Source of the DNA: UBA6220 sp041651335
GTDB lineage: Bacteria; Patescibacteriota; Minisyncoccia; Minisyncoccales; Minisyncoccaceae
Direction of reading: 5' to 3'
Length of the DNA: 64,000 bases
Assembly: GCA_041651335.1 (NCBI GenBank)
Contig: JBAZJL010000002.1
Coordinates: 1 to 64,000, forward strand
The notes below the pieces were generated by a model that searched no databases, was not told the origin of the DNA, and saw only the letters and a list, made by a program, of their open reading frames with translations. This document shows positions 49,788 to 57,803 of this stretch, piece after piece. A program made the position numbers and the translations under genes. Numbering within the stretch: position 1 is the first letter of the stretch; each line of letters begins with the position of its first letter.

Positions 49788-51815
49788 TTAGTCTTGAAAT
49801 AACGGAACCTCTGTTCCTGGTTCAACTGGCTCAAACGTTTCCTGATGGCTTGATTGGGCGTTTAACTCGATTGATTTTAAAATTAACGATCGCCAAGTTG
49901 GCCCAGCGGCTTGAAGGCCGATCGAAGACATTTTCGCTCGATTATTATTTCCTGCCCAAACAATAACCACTGTTTCTGAAGTAAAACCAGCCGTCCAGCC
50001 GTCGATACTATCTTGAGTTGTTCCAGTTTTTACCGAAACCTTATAATTATCAAATCTTAATAAAGAATTTTGTCCAAACATCGGGGCTCGAAGATTATTA
50101 TCAGACAAAATATTGGTAATCATATCACAAACATTTTTTTCTAAAACCTTGCGCGGAGTTTTTTTATTTTCAAACAAAAGATTCCCTTGGCTATCTTCTA
50201 TTTTTAAAATCACCGAGGGTTCAAGATAATAACCCCCATTTGCAAAAACACTATAAGCCGTGGCCATATCAATTACCCGAACATCAGCAGCTCCCAAAGC
50301 AAAAGATAGGCCATATCTTGATTTGTCTTTTAGGGTGGTTAATCCCATTGTTTGGGAAAAACTAATTGTTTCTTCCAGTCCAGCATAATCATTTAATGTT
50401 TTTACAGCTGGAACATTTAAAGACATTGCCAAAGCTTGTCCTAAAGTTAAAGCTCCGCGGAATAAATTATCATAATTATTTGGACAATAAGTTCCAAAAC
50501 AAGTAGGTTGATCGAGAATTATAGTTTGGTCAGTGAATCCGTTTCGAAAAGCTGAAGCATAAATTATTGGTTTAATTGAAGATCCTGGTTGTCTAATTGC
50601 TTGAACAGCAACATTATAGCTAGGTACAAATTTACATGTTGTGGCCGGGTCACACCCTGTTGGCAAGGGGTCGGCCCAAGGGTCAGCTGATCCAACCATG
50701 GCCAAAACTTCTCCGGTTTTTGGAGCCATGACAATTGTTGCTTGATTGTAGGCATTATAATTAACTCTATTTTTTGCAACATTTTCTTTTACGATTTCTT
50801 CAGCTGATTTTTGTAAATCCCAATTTAATGTAGTGTAAATTCTTAATCCTTTAGTTTGAAGGAAATCTTTTCCATACATTTCTTCAACCTGCTCTTTAAC
50901 ATATTCAACAAAATGATAGGCTAGAATTTTTTGACTGCTTTTTGAAATTTTTATTTCTTTTTCTTTGGCTTCTTTTTGTTGTTCGGCGGTAATAAATCCT
51001 TCTTCTTTCATTCTTCGTAAAACTAAATCTTTTCGAGCCATTAATTCATCTAAATGCTGACCATAAGGAGAATAATAGCTGGGCAATTGGATAATTGCTG
51101 CGAGCAGGGCAGCTTCTTCTAATTCTAAATCTTGAACAGGTTTTTTAAAATAAGTCATAGAAGCTTCTTCGGCTCCATAAATATTTATTCCAAAAGGAAC
51201 TTGGTTAAGATACCATTCTAAAATTTGGTCTTTAGAGTATTGGCGGTCTAATTCTATGGAAAGTAAAATTTCTTTTATTTTTCGAGTAATTTGTTTTTCT
51301 GGCGTTAAAAAAGTTGAACGGATTAATTGTTGAGTAAGCGTAGATGCTCCATGGGCACTTCCGGTTTTTAGGTTAGAAATAGCCACCCTGATAATGCCAG
51401 CTAAATCAATACCAAAATGGGTATAAAAGCGGTGGTCTTCGGTGGCGATAACAGCATTTTTTAAAATATCTGGAATTTGAGACAAAGGAACATAAGTTCT
51501 TTTTTCTTCATTATAAATATCAGACAAAAGAATTTCTCCAGTTCGATCATATATTTTTGTTGATTCAACCATTTTATTTTCTGTAAAAACTTCCGGCCGA
51601 GGCAAATCTCTAATAATCCAGAAAAAAAACATTATTCCGCAGAAAATTATAAAAAAAGAAAAAAGCGCCGCAATCTTTAAAAGATTATAAAAAATACCCC
51701 TCTTTTTTTTGGGCCTTGGCTTTGCTTCAATTTTTTTAGTTTTAATTTTTTGGCTAGGATTTTTTACTCCCACCACAATAGAATTCCTAACCCTTTTTTT
51801 GTTTGTTTTTGGCAT
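49788..51815 (-). CDS. Class A penicillin-binding protein (PBP1A-like)
   Basis: 675 aa. A basic cytoplasmic start and one TM helix (FSFFIIFCGIMFFFWII, about 52-70) lead into a GT51 glycosyltransferase: ATEDHRFYTHFGIDLAGI with the catalytic Glu, GASTLTQQLIRSTFLTPEK and KILEILLSIELDRQYSKDQILEWYLNQ-type motifs. The transpeptidase domain has SxxK in RQPGSSIKPI, SxN in MSLNVPAVK and KTG in VSVKTGTTQDS. It polymerises and crosslinks peptidoglycan outside the membrane. Short C-terminus, no extra domains. Convergent with dnaN. Confidence 0.95.
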   Translation of the reverse strand: MPKTNKKRVRNSIVVGVKNPSQKIKTKKIEAKPRPKKKRGIFYNLLKIAALFSFFIIFCGIMFFFWIIRDLPRPEVFTENKMVESTKIYDRTGEILLSDIYNEEKRTYVPLSQIPDILKNAVIATEDHRFYTHFGIDLAGIIRVAISNLKTGSAHGASTLTQQLIRSTFLTPEKQITRKIKEILLSIELDRQYSKDQILEWYLNQVPFGINIYGAEEASMTYFKKPVQDLELEEAALLAAIIQLPSYYSPYGQHLDELMARKDLVLRRMKEEGFITAEQQKEAKEKEIKISKSSQKILAYHFVEYVKEQVEEMYGKDFLQTKGLRIYTTLNWDLQKSAEEIVKENVAKNRVNYNAYNQATIVMAPKTGEVLAMVGSADPWADPLPTGCDPATTCKFVPSYNVAVQAIRQPGSSIKPIIYASAFRNGFTDQTIILDQPTCFGTYCPNNYDNLFRGALTLGQALAMSLNVPAVKTLNDYAGLEETISFSQTMGLTTLKDKSRYGLSFALGAADVRVIDMATAYSVFANGGYYLEPSVILKIEDSQGNLLFENKKTPRKVLEKNVCDMITNILSDNNLRAPMFGQNSLLRFDNYKVSVKTGTTQDSIDGWTAGFTSETVVIVWAGNNNRAKMSSIGLQAAGPTWRSLILKSIELNAQSSHQETFEPVEPGTEVPLFQD

Positions 51816-51868
51816 ATTCTTATTTCATATATACCACCACAAAGACTAATAATCAATATTTTAAAGTG

Positions 51869-51897
51869 TTGGCAAACATTGTTTTTTAAGTTATTAT
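51869..51897 (+). promoter_or_regulatory. Promoter of tyrS (leaderless)
   Basis: TTGGCA (51869-51874), 17-nt spacer and TATTAT (51892-51897). The expected start coincides with the ATG at 51904, so the mRNA is probably leaderless. Confidence 0.65.
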
Positions 51898-51903
51898 CAA
51901 ATT

Positions 51904-53112
51904 ATGAAAATCAATACTGACCCTAAAACAATAGAAGAAATTTTAACTCGTGGCACCGAAGATATTATTGATAAAAAATCTTTAAAAAAAGACCTTCTTT
52001 CTGGGCGCAGGCTTAATATAAAGTTTGGGGTTGATCCTACTGGTCCTAAAATTCATCTTGGCCGAGCGACAGCCTTATTAAAATTAAGAGATTTTCAGAA
52101 TTTAGGCCATAAAATAATCTTAATTATCGGCAATTTTACTGCTCAAATCGGAGACGCATCAGATAAAGACGCTTTGCGCCAACCCTTAACCGAAGAAGAA
52201 ATAAAAAATAATTTACAAAATTATTTGCCTCAAATCGGCAGAATATTGGATTTAAAAAAAACAGAAGTTTATTATAACGAGCAATGGCTTGGAGTTTTAA
52301 AACTTCATACTCTTTTGTCTTTATCCATGAATTTTACTGCCCAGCAAATGATTCAACGCCGCAATTTTAAAGAAAGATGGGACCAAGGAAAGCCAATCGG
52401 GCTTCACGAAATGTTTTATCCTATTTTACAGGGATATGATTCTGTGGCCGTGAGCGCTGATGTTGAATTGGGAGGATTTGACCAATTATTTAATTTAAAA
52501 ACTGGTCGAGATGTTCAAAAATATTTTGGAATGCCTCCTCAAAACATAATGACAGTTAAAATGATTTACGGATTAGATGGTCGAAAGATGTCAACCAGCT
52601 GGGGGAATGTTATTAATATTTCCGATGAGCCAGAAATTATGTTTAACAAAATAATGTCTATTAAAGACGACTTAATCGTTGATTATTTTGAATGTTGCAC
52701 CCGAGCGCCTTTAAAAGAAATTAAAAAAATAGAGAAACAATTAAAAGAGAAAAAAACAAACCCAAAAGAAATTAAAAAAATATTAGCGCGAACAATCACG
52801 AAAGACTTTTATTCAAAAGAGGCAGCAGAAAAAGCAGAACAAGAGTTTGAAAAAGTTTTTGAAAAAGGCAACTTGCCGACAAAACTAAAAGAAATTAAAA
52901 TTAAAGAAAAAAAATTAGATATTTTAACCCTGCTTTTAAAATTAGAACTAGCTAAATCAAAAGGGGAGGCAAGGCGATTACTTAAACAGGGCGGAGTAAA
53001 GTTTATTTTTGGGAAAGAAATAGAAATTAAAAAAGACTGGAAAGAAGAAATACAAATCAAAAAAGGGATTGTAGTTCAAGTGGGGAAAAAAAGTTTTTGC
53101 CAGATTGGATAA
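51904..53112 (+). CDS. tyrS: Tyrosyl-tRNA synthetase
   Basis: 402 aa, class I synthetase. HIGH-type motif in GVDPTGPKIHLGRATALLKLRDFQ; KMSKS-type loop KMSTSWGN; tyrosine-pocket strings MFYPILQGYDSVAV and ELGGFDQLFNL. A C-terminal S4-like RNA-binding domain is present (KSKGEARRLLKQGGVKF). It charges tRNA-Tyr. KMSTS rather than KMSKS lacks the second Lys, as in several bacterial TyrRS of this type. Terminator shared with the convergent ruvC gene. Confidence 0.93.
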   Translation: MKINTDPKTIEEILTRGTEDIIDKKSLKKDLLSGRRLNIKFGVDPTGPKIHLGRATALLKLRDFQNLGHKIILIIGNFTAQIGDASDKDALRQPLTEEEIKNNLQNYLPQIGRILDLKKTEVYYNEQWLGVLKLHTLLSLSMNFTAQQMIQRRNFKERWDQGKPIGLHEMFYPILQGYDSVAVSADVELGGFDQLFNLKTGRDVQKYFGMPPQNIMTVKMIYGLDGRKMSTSWGNVINISDEPEIMFNKIMSIKDDLIVDYFECCTRAPLKEIKKIEKQLKEKKTNPKEIKKILARTITKDFYSKEAAEKAEQEFEKVFEKGNLPTKLKEIKIKEKKLDILTLLLKLELAKSKGEARRLLKQGGVKFIFGKEIEIKKDWKEEIQIKKGIVVQVGKKSFCQIG

Positions 53113-53129
53113 TAAAAATTATTTTTTTT

Positions 53130-53155
53130 AAAACCGCTCAAGAAAGAGCGGTTTT
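53130..53155. terminator. Bidirectional terminator between tyrS and ruvC
   Basis: AAAACCGCTC (53130-53139) / GAGCGGTTTT (53146-53155), loop AAGAAA, T-runs on both sides. It overlaps the last codon of ruvC by two bases. Confidence 0.85.
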
Positions 53156-53660
53156 ATTTAACAGAGGCTTTAAGATTATTAAATTCGCAAGTATAAGCGC
53201 AACAGATTGCCAAAGCAAGAGCATCGGCAGCATCATCTGGCTTAGGAGGTTTTTCTAGATTTAAAATGTGTTGAAGCATTTTTTGAACTTGGATTTTTTC
53301 CGCTCGGCCATAACCAGTTATTGCAATTTTTGCTTGAAGCGGAGTAAATTCGAAAAATGGTATTTTTTTTTGAGCCATAAGTAACAAAGCCACGCCTCGA
53401 GCCTGGCTAACCGCCATGACAGTTTTGGCATTTTTAAAGAAAAACAAGCTTTCAATGGCAATTGCCTCTGGTTGGTATTTTTTAATTAATTCGTCTAAAT
53501 CTTGATATAAGATTTTTAATCGTTCCGCTAGGGGCATTTTTGAAGGAGTAATGATAGCGCCATAATGCAAACAGCTTAATTGTTTTTGAGCTGTTTTTTG
53601 ATAATCAATTAATCCGATTCCTGTGGTTGCTGTTCCAGGATCAATGCCTAAAATTATCAT
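53154..53660 (-). CDS. ruvC: Holliday junction endonuclease RuvC
   Basis: 168 aa. RuvC catalytic acids visible: Asp7 (LGIDPGTATTGIG), Glu70 (AIESLFFFKNAKT) and the Asp pair in KPDDAADALALAICC. GYGRAEKIQVQKML gives the DNA-contact helix. It cuts four-way junctions produced in recombination together with RuvAB; ruvB lies 3 kb away on the same strand, and ruvA is not in the window. The yebC gene is 3 nt upstream, a frequent pairing. Confidence 0.95.
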   Translation of the reverse strand: MIILGIDPGTATTGIGLIDYQKTAQKQLSCLHYGAIITPSKMPLAERLKILYQDLDELIKKYQPEAIAIESLFFFKNAKTVMAVSQARGVALLLMAQKKIPFFEFTPLQAKIAITGYGRAEKIQVQKMLQHILNLEKPPKPDDAADALALAICCAYTCEFNNLKASVK

Positions 53661-53663
53661 AAA

Positions 53664-54383
53664 TTAAATATTCCAATAAATATTTTGAACATCATCATGG
53701 TCGTCAATTGCTTCATAAAGTTTGTGGCATTTTTCTTTTGTTTCTTCATTAATATTTATTGTTTCTTTGGCCACCCATTCCAGCCCAGAAGAAGCAGTTT
53801 TTATTTTATTTTCTTCAAAATATTTTTTTACCTTATCTAAATCTTCTGGCTTGGTATAAACCACTAAGCCTTCTTTTTCCCAAGACAAATCTTCTGCTCC
53901 AAAATCGATTATTGAAAGCTCTAACTCTTCTTTGTCTTTTTTAATATTTTCAGCATCAACAATAATTACCCCTTTTTTTTCAAACATCCATTTAATTCCG
54001 CCTCCTTCTACCAGCTTTCCGCCCAAACGGCTTAAAATTAACCTAATTTCTCCCAAAGAGCGATTTTTATTATCAGTAATGCCTTCAATAATTAGGGCTA
54101 CACTGTTTGGGCCATAAGCCTCCATAGAAAATTCTTCTAAAGTAAATCCATCTAACTCTCCAGCCCCTTTTTTAATTGCTTTTTCAATACTGTCGGCCGG
54201 CATATTCGCTTCTTTAGCTTTATCTACCACAGACCTTAATTTTGGGTTAAAAGTCATATCAGACCCTCCTCCTCGAGCAGCGATTGATATTTCTTTGGAA
54301 AGCTTTGAAAACACCTTGCTCCTTTTTGCGTCTTCAGTTTCTTTTTTAAATTTAATTGTGCTCCAATGGGAATGCCCGCTCAT
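53664..54383 (-). CDS. yebC: YebC/PmpR family transcriptional/translational regulator
   Basis: 239 aa from the ATG at 54383 (MSGHSHWSTIKFKKETEDAKRSKVFSKLSKEI), the invariant YebC start. A TTG six codons earlier is unlikely. The family core is complete: GGSDMTFNPKLRSVVDKAKEANMPADSIEKAIKKG, YGPNSVALIIEGITDNKNRS and GAEDLSWEKEGLVVYTKPEDL. YebC proteins act as DNA-binding regulators, and some resolve ribosome stalls; its place before ruvC is conserved in many bacteria. Confidence 0.93.
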   Translation of the reverse strand: MSGHSHWSTIKFKKETEDAKRSKVFSKLSKEISIAARGGGSDMTFNPKLRSVVDKAKEANMPADSIEKAIKKGAGELDGFTLEEFSMEAYGPNSVALIIEGITDNKNRSLGEIRLILSRLGGKLVEGGGIKWMFEKKGVIIVDAENIKKDKEELELSIIDFGAEDLSWEKEGLVVYTKPEDLDKVKKYFEENKIKTASSGLEWVAKETININEETKEKCHKLYEAIDDHDDVQNIYWNI

Positions 54384-54542
54384 ATTTGTAGTTAAAAACA
54401 AAATTTATTATTTTTAAAGTTAATCTGTTTATTATTCTTACCATAGCTTAAAAATATTAAAAATTCAACTAAAGCGGTTTTTGGTGTTTTCAAAATATTT
54501 TTTTAAGGTATAATAATATTTAATAATAAAAAAAGTTAATTT

Positions 54543-55940
54543 ATGAAAAAACAAAAAGCTTTTACTCTAATCGAACTTTTGGTCGTAATTGTAATTATCG
54601 GAATTCTTTCCGGGTTTGTTATTGTTTCTTTAAGCCAAGGAGTGGCTGCTGCTCAAGACGCTAAGAAAAAATCAGATTTGGCCGCTGTTCAAAGGGCTTT
54701 GCTTATTTACCAAGTTGCAAACAATAGCTATCCAACCGAAGAATCAGAATGTAATATTGGCAACGACTGCCTTTCTTTAGAAGAAGCCCTGGTTCCTATT
54801 TATTTACAGGAAATGCCAGATATTCCTGTTGATGCTGATTATACTTATATTTCCGATGGTTCAACTTTTACCATCAAAACAACTTTATCTTCTGATAATG
54901 TTTATTCTTATACTCCAGAACAAGGATGGACGGAAACGCCCAGTAGTCCATTTGTTGGCTGGCATAAACGTAAATTAATTTCAATTTCTAATCCGGAATC
55001 AAGCTTAAGCGATTACCAGGTTAAATTAGAAATTGATTATGATTCTGATATGCAACCTGATTTTGATGATTTGCGATTTGCTACCAGCGATAATGTTGTT
55101 TTAAATTATTGGCTAGAATCAAAAACTGATTCATCTTCAGCCAAGGTTTGGGTAAAGGTTCTTAATATTCCTTCGGGCTCATCTTCTTTTTATATGTATT
55201 ATAATAACAGTGAAGCATCTTCTGCTTCTAATGGAGAGAATACTTTTGTTTTTTTTGATGATTTTAATTCTGGCACTATTGATTCTGGTAAATGGGTTTC
55301 TGCTTGTCTTGGAAACAATAGCGGGGGATCGGTTTCTGTTTCTGGCGGAGAGCTTGTTGTCACTGCTAGGTCTTCTTGTTATGCTAGCTGTAAAACGGTT
55401 TGTTATGTTCGTAGCACTAATACTTTTGATATTAGAAGCGGATATGCGGTTCAATATTATGCCAAGCAATACGAGAGTTCAGGAGAAGGTAGCTGGTGGA
55501 AGGGTGGGTTTTTTCTAAGCGATGCCTCAACGCCTCCTTATGATCCAGCAAATTATCCTTCGATTGCTTCTTCAATTATGGTTACTCAAAGCCTGGTAAC
55601 TTATCCTTCTAATCCGCCAAGTTTGTGTATTGCGGATAGGCTTTCAAATGCTGGGAATGAATGGTGCGATGACCAAAGGCTTTATTATGGATCTAATTTC
55701 CCAGGCAATCATATTTTTACTGTTGGAATTAATGAGACTGCGGTTAATATTTTTGCCGATACAACCCAATTAGTAAATAACGCAACTCATCGGCAATCTT
55801 CTTTTTATAATAAATATTTATATTTTTTAAGAGGAGCAGATCAATCGATTTATGCTACTCAAAGGTTTGATAATGTTTTGGTTAGAAAATATGTTTTTTC
55901 TGAGCCATCTTCTTTTTTCGGAAACGAGCAATCGATTTAA
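54543..55940 (+). CDS. Type IV pseudopilin fused to a DUF2341/concanavalin-like domain
   Basis: 465 aa. It starts KKQKAFTLIELLVVIVIIGILSGF, a class III prepilin leader (cleavage before Phe, Glu at +5) and the pilin helix. Residues about 40-125 are pilin-like (AVQRALLIYQVANNSYPTEESEC; EMPDIPVDADYTYISDG). Residues about 140-465 are a DUF2341-type and LamG/ConA-like domain (KRKLISISN, FDDLRFATSD, VLNYWLESKTDSSSAKVWVK, FDDFNSGTIDSGKW). That part matches the C-terminus of the giant Cys-rich protein at 1-3616. It could be a minor pilin carrying a binding domain at the pilus tip. The assembly ATPase PilB lies 2 kb away. Confidence 0.85.
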   Translation: MKKQKAFTLIELLVVIVIIGILSGFVIVSLSQGVAAAQDAKKKSDLAAVQRALLIYQVANNSYPTEESECNIGNDCLSLEEALVPIYLQEMPDIPVDADYTYISDGSTFTIKTTLSSDNVYSYTPEQGWTETPSSPFVGWHKRKLISISNPESSLSDYQVKLEIDYDSDMQPDFDDLRFATSDNVVLNYWLESKTDSSSAKVWVKVLNIPSGSSSFYMYYNNSEASSASNGENTFVFFDDFNSGTIDSGKWVSACLGNNSGGSVSVSGGELVVTARSSCYASCKTVCYVRSTNTFDIRSGYAVQYYAKQYESSGEGSWWKGGFFLSDASTPPYDPANYPSIASSIMVTQSLVTYPSNPPSLCIADRLSNAGNEWCDDQRLYYGSNFPGNHIFTVGINETAVNIFADTTQLVNNATHRQSSFYNKYLYFLRGADQSIYATQRFDNVLVRKYVFSEPSSFFGNEQSI

Positions 55941-56626
55941 TAATTTTTTAAAGACTTTTTCAAAGGTAAAATTATCAAGCCGGAGAACAAAGAAACAAGT
56001 ATTCCTAGAAATAAAGTTTGATTAGAGATGTTAGCGCTTTTTGTGTCTTTCGGGCCTAAAGAAAAAGAATCAAGATTTTCAAAATTTTCTTTTTTTTCAA
56101 TTATTAAAACAGCCCCTAAGCTGTTTTTTTGATTTGGCGTGCCAAGTGTTTGTTCGCTGGTTTGCCAGCTTGTTTTATCGTTTCCGGAAAGATAATTATT
56201 TTTTCTTTCCATTGTTTGCTTGGTTTGATTATTTCCTTCAGGCCAACCCTTAATCCAATTTGCTTCATCAATAAGGTTTTTATTAGCATCAAACAATCCT
56301 AAATAGTTTCCCGTGTTTTTTAGGGCTTTGTTGAAAAATAAATTAGCAGATAATTTTTTATCTCGAGAGATCAAGTAAAAACCTAGGCCTGGAATGATTC
56401 CTTTTAGTTTTATTTCTGTTTCATCAATTTTTAAAATCCAATTATCCAACGAGATAGGATTTGTTCCGTTATTATATAATTCAATCCACTCATTGCTGGT
56501 TTTGTTTTTGTCTCCCATCCAAGCCACTTCATTTAAATAAACTAAAAAAGAACTGGCGAAAACAGGAGGAGAAAAAGTAAAAAGAAAAACAAAAATTAAA
56601 ATAGCCGTTTTTGTTTTTCCGGACAT
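55937..56626 (-). CDS. Secreted lamin-tail-domain (LTD) protein with C-terminal membrane anchor
   Basis: 229 aa. Signal peptide (KTKTAILIFVFLFTFSPPVFAS), then an LTD fold: VYLNEVAWMGDKNKTSNEWIELYNNGTNPISLDNWILK and PGLGFYLISRD. After the linker (TMERKNNYLSGNDKTSWQTSEQTLGTPNQKN, the end-of-LTD motif) a TM helix (LFLGILVSLFSGLIILPL) and a basic tail anchor it. Bacterial LTD proteins are extracytoplasmic and often bind ligands or nucleic acids; the role here is unknown. Its start overlaps the ruvB end by 31 nt. Confidence 0.82.
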   Translation of the reverse strand: MSGKTKTAILIFVFLFTFSPPVFASSFLVYLNEVAWMGDKNKTSNEWIELYNNGTNPISLDNWILKIDETEIKLKGIIPGLGFYLISRDKKLSANLFFNKALKNTGNYLGLFDANKNLIDEANWIKGWPEGNNQTKQTMERKNNYLSGNDKTSWQTSEQTLGTPNQKNSLGAVLIIEKKENFENLDSFSLGPKDTKSANISNQTLFLGILVSLFSGLIILPLKKSLKNY

Positions 56627-57612
56627 TTTATTTTTAAATGCTTATAGGCTAGGGGAGTGGCAATTCTTCCTTTTTGGGTTCTGCGAATCAAGCCTAATTG
56701 AGTAAGATAAGGTTCGTAGATTTCTAAGATTGCATTTTTTTCTTCTGAGGTGGCAGCAGATAGGGCTTGTAAGCCAACCGGACCACCTTCGAATTTGGTA
56801 ATAATCATTTCAACTAATTTTTTGTCGCTTGGTTCCAGGCCTAAATTATCAACTTCTAAAAAAGATAAAGCTTTTTCTGAAATTTCTTCGGTAATCGTGC
56901 CAGTGCCTTCTATTTCGGCAAAATCTCGGATTCTTTTTAAAAGTTTATTAGCAATTCTGGGCGTGAAACGCGATCTTTCCGCGATTTGAATAATTGCTTT
57001 TTGTTCAATGGGGATATTTAATATTTTTGCTGAACGCTTGATTATTTTTTCCATTTCTTCTTGATTGTAAAAGTTTAGTTGCATTATTGCTCCGAAACGG
57101 CTTCGCAAAGGAGCAGTCATCAAATCAATGCGCGTCGTTGCTCCCACCAAAGTAAAACGAGGAAGATCGATATTGATTGTTTTTGCCATTGGTCCTTTTC
57201 CAAGCATAAGGCATAATTTAAAATCTTCCATTGCAGAATATAAATATTCTTCCACATAACGACTAAGACGATGGCATTCGTCAATAAAAAGAAAATCCCC
57301 CTCGCTTAAATTAGTAAGTAAGGCAACAAGATCTCCAGATTTTTCAATTATGGGGCCAGAGGTTACTTTTATTTTGCTTCCAAACTCTTCAGCCACAAGA
57401 TAGGCGAGAGTGGTTTTTCCCAATCCAGCTGGGCCATAAAAAAGTAAATGATCCGGAGATTCATTTCTTTTCTTGGCAGCTTCAATCATTATTTTTAAAT
57501 TCTTTTTTATTCTTTCTTGGCCAATGTAATTATCCCATTTTTTCGGCCGTAAAGCAGAATCTAAAGATTCTTCAATATTTTCTGATTCTAATGGTTTACT
57601 ATTGACAAACAT
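56596..57612 (-). CDS. ruvB: Holliday junction branch-migration helicase RuvB
   Basis: 338 aa from the ATG at 57612 (MFVNSKPLESENIEESLDSALRPKKWDNYIGQ), matching normal RuvB length. The frame is open for another 52 codons upstream, but those lie over the ncRNA locus and do not look like RuvB. Walker A LLFYGPAGLGKTTLAYLVA, Walker B DFLFIDECHRLSR, sensor TLVGATTRIDLMTAPLRSRFG, and the winged-helix C-terminus (IYEPYLTQLGLIRRTQKGRIATPLAYKHL). It drives junction migration with RuvA. Confidence 0.95.
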   Translation of the reverse strand: MFVNSKPLESENIEESLDSALRPKKWDNYIGQERIKKNLKIMIEAAKKRNESPDHLLFYGPAGLGKTTLAYLVAEEFGSKIKVTSGPIIEKSGDLVALLTNLSEGDFLFIDECHRLSRYVEEYLYSAMEDFKLCLMLGKGPMAKTINIDLPRFTLVGATTRIDLMTAPLRSRFGAIMQLNFYNQEEMEKIIKRSAKILNIPIEQKAIIQIAERSRFTPRIANKLLKRIRDFAEIEGTGTITEEISEKALSFLEVDNLGLEPSDKKLVEMIITKFEGGPVGLQALSAATSEEKNAILEIYEPYLTQLGLIRRTQKGRIATPLAYKHLKIKCPEKQKRLF

Positions 57613-57630
57613 TTTAAAGTGTGTTATCTT
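57602..57630 (+). promoter_or_regulatory. Promoter of the candidate ncRNA
   Basis: TTGACA (57602-57607), 17-nt spacer ending TGT, and TATCTT (57625-57630): perfect -35 with an extended -10. The start is expected near 57636-57637. It overlaps the start region of the divergent ruvB gene. Confidence 0.7.
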
Positions 57631-57636
57631 TGAAAG

Positions 57637-57801
57637 ACAAAATGATTCTTGTACTGGGGGAAGGAGCTTTCTCCAGAATATGGATATTTCGGCTTTGGCT
57701 GGAATATTCCTCGGGATATCTCTTACGCTTTCAGCCCGAATGCTAAAGTTGGACCCCCAGTTCAGCAATCATTTTGAATCTCGGCTTAATTGCCGATTTT
57801 T
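57637..57801 (+). ncRNA. Candidate structured small RNA (about 165 nt), rod-like
   Basis: Bounded by a good promoter and an intrinsic terminator with no reading frame of note on this strand. The ends pair: AAAATGATT (57639-57647) with AATCATTTT (57767-57775), and ACTGGGGG (57653-57660) with CCCCCAGT (57754-57761). At the centre, 57682-57709 forms a 12-bp hairpin with loop TTTG (GGATATTTCGGC / GCTGGAATATTC). GGAG-CTTT-CTCC (57663-57674) and TCGGG/CCCGA are further small stems. The overall rod with a central bulge recalls 6S RNA. I cannot assign it; SRP RNA, tmRNA and RNase P RNA hallmarks are absent. Confidence 0.65.
57781..57801 (+). terminator. Terminator of the candidate ncRNA
   Basis: TCGGC (57781-57785) / GCCGA (57792-57796), loop TTAATT, then five T. 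It points right and ends just before the convergent pilB stop codon. Confidence 0.75.
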
Positions 57802-57803
57802 GT

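Noticed and set aside
57613..57768. 52-codon N-terminal extension of RuvB
   Set aside because: The extension does not resemble RuvB and overlaps a promoter and a structured ncRNA on the other strand; the ATG at 57612 gives a normal RuvB start and length.
57637..57801. Identification of the ncRNA as SRP RNA, tmRNA or RNase P RNA
   Set aside because: No SRP GGAA-tetraloop/asymmetric-loop motif, no tRNA-like ends or tag frame, and too short for RNase P RNA. A 6S-like shape is possible but unproven.
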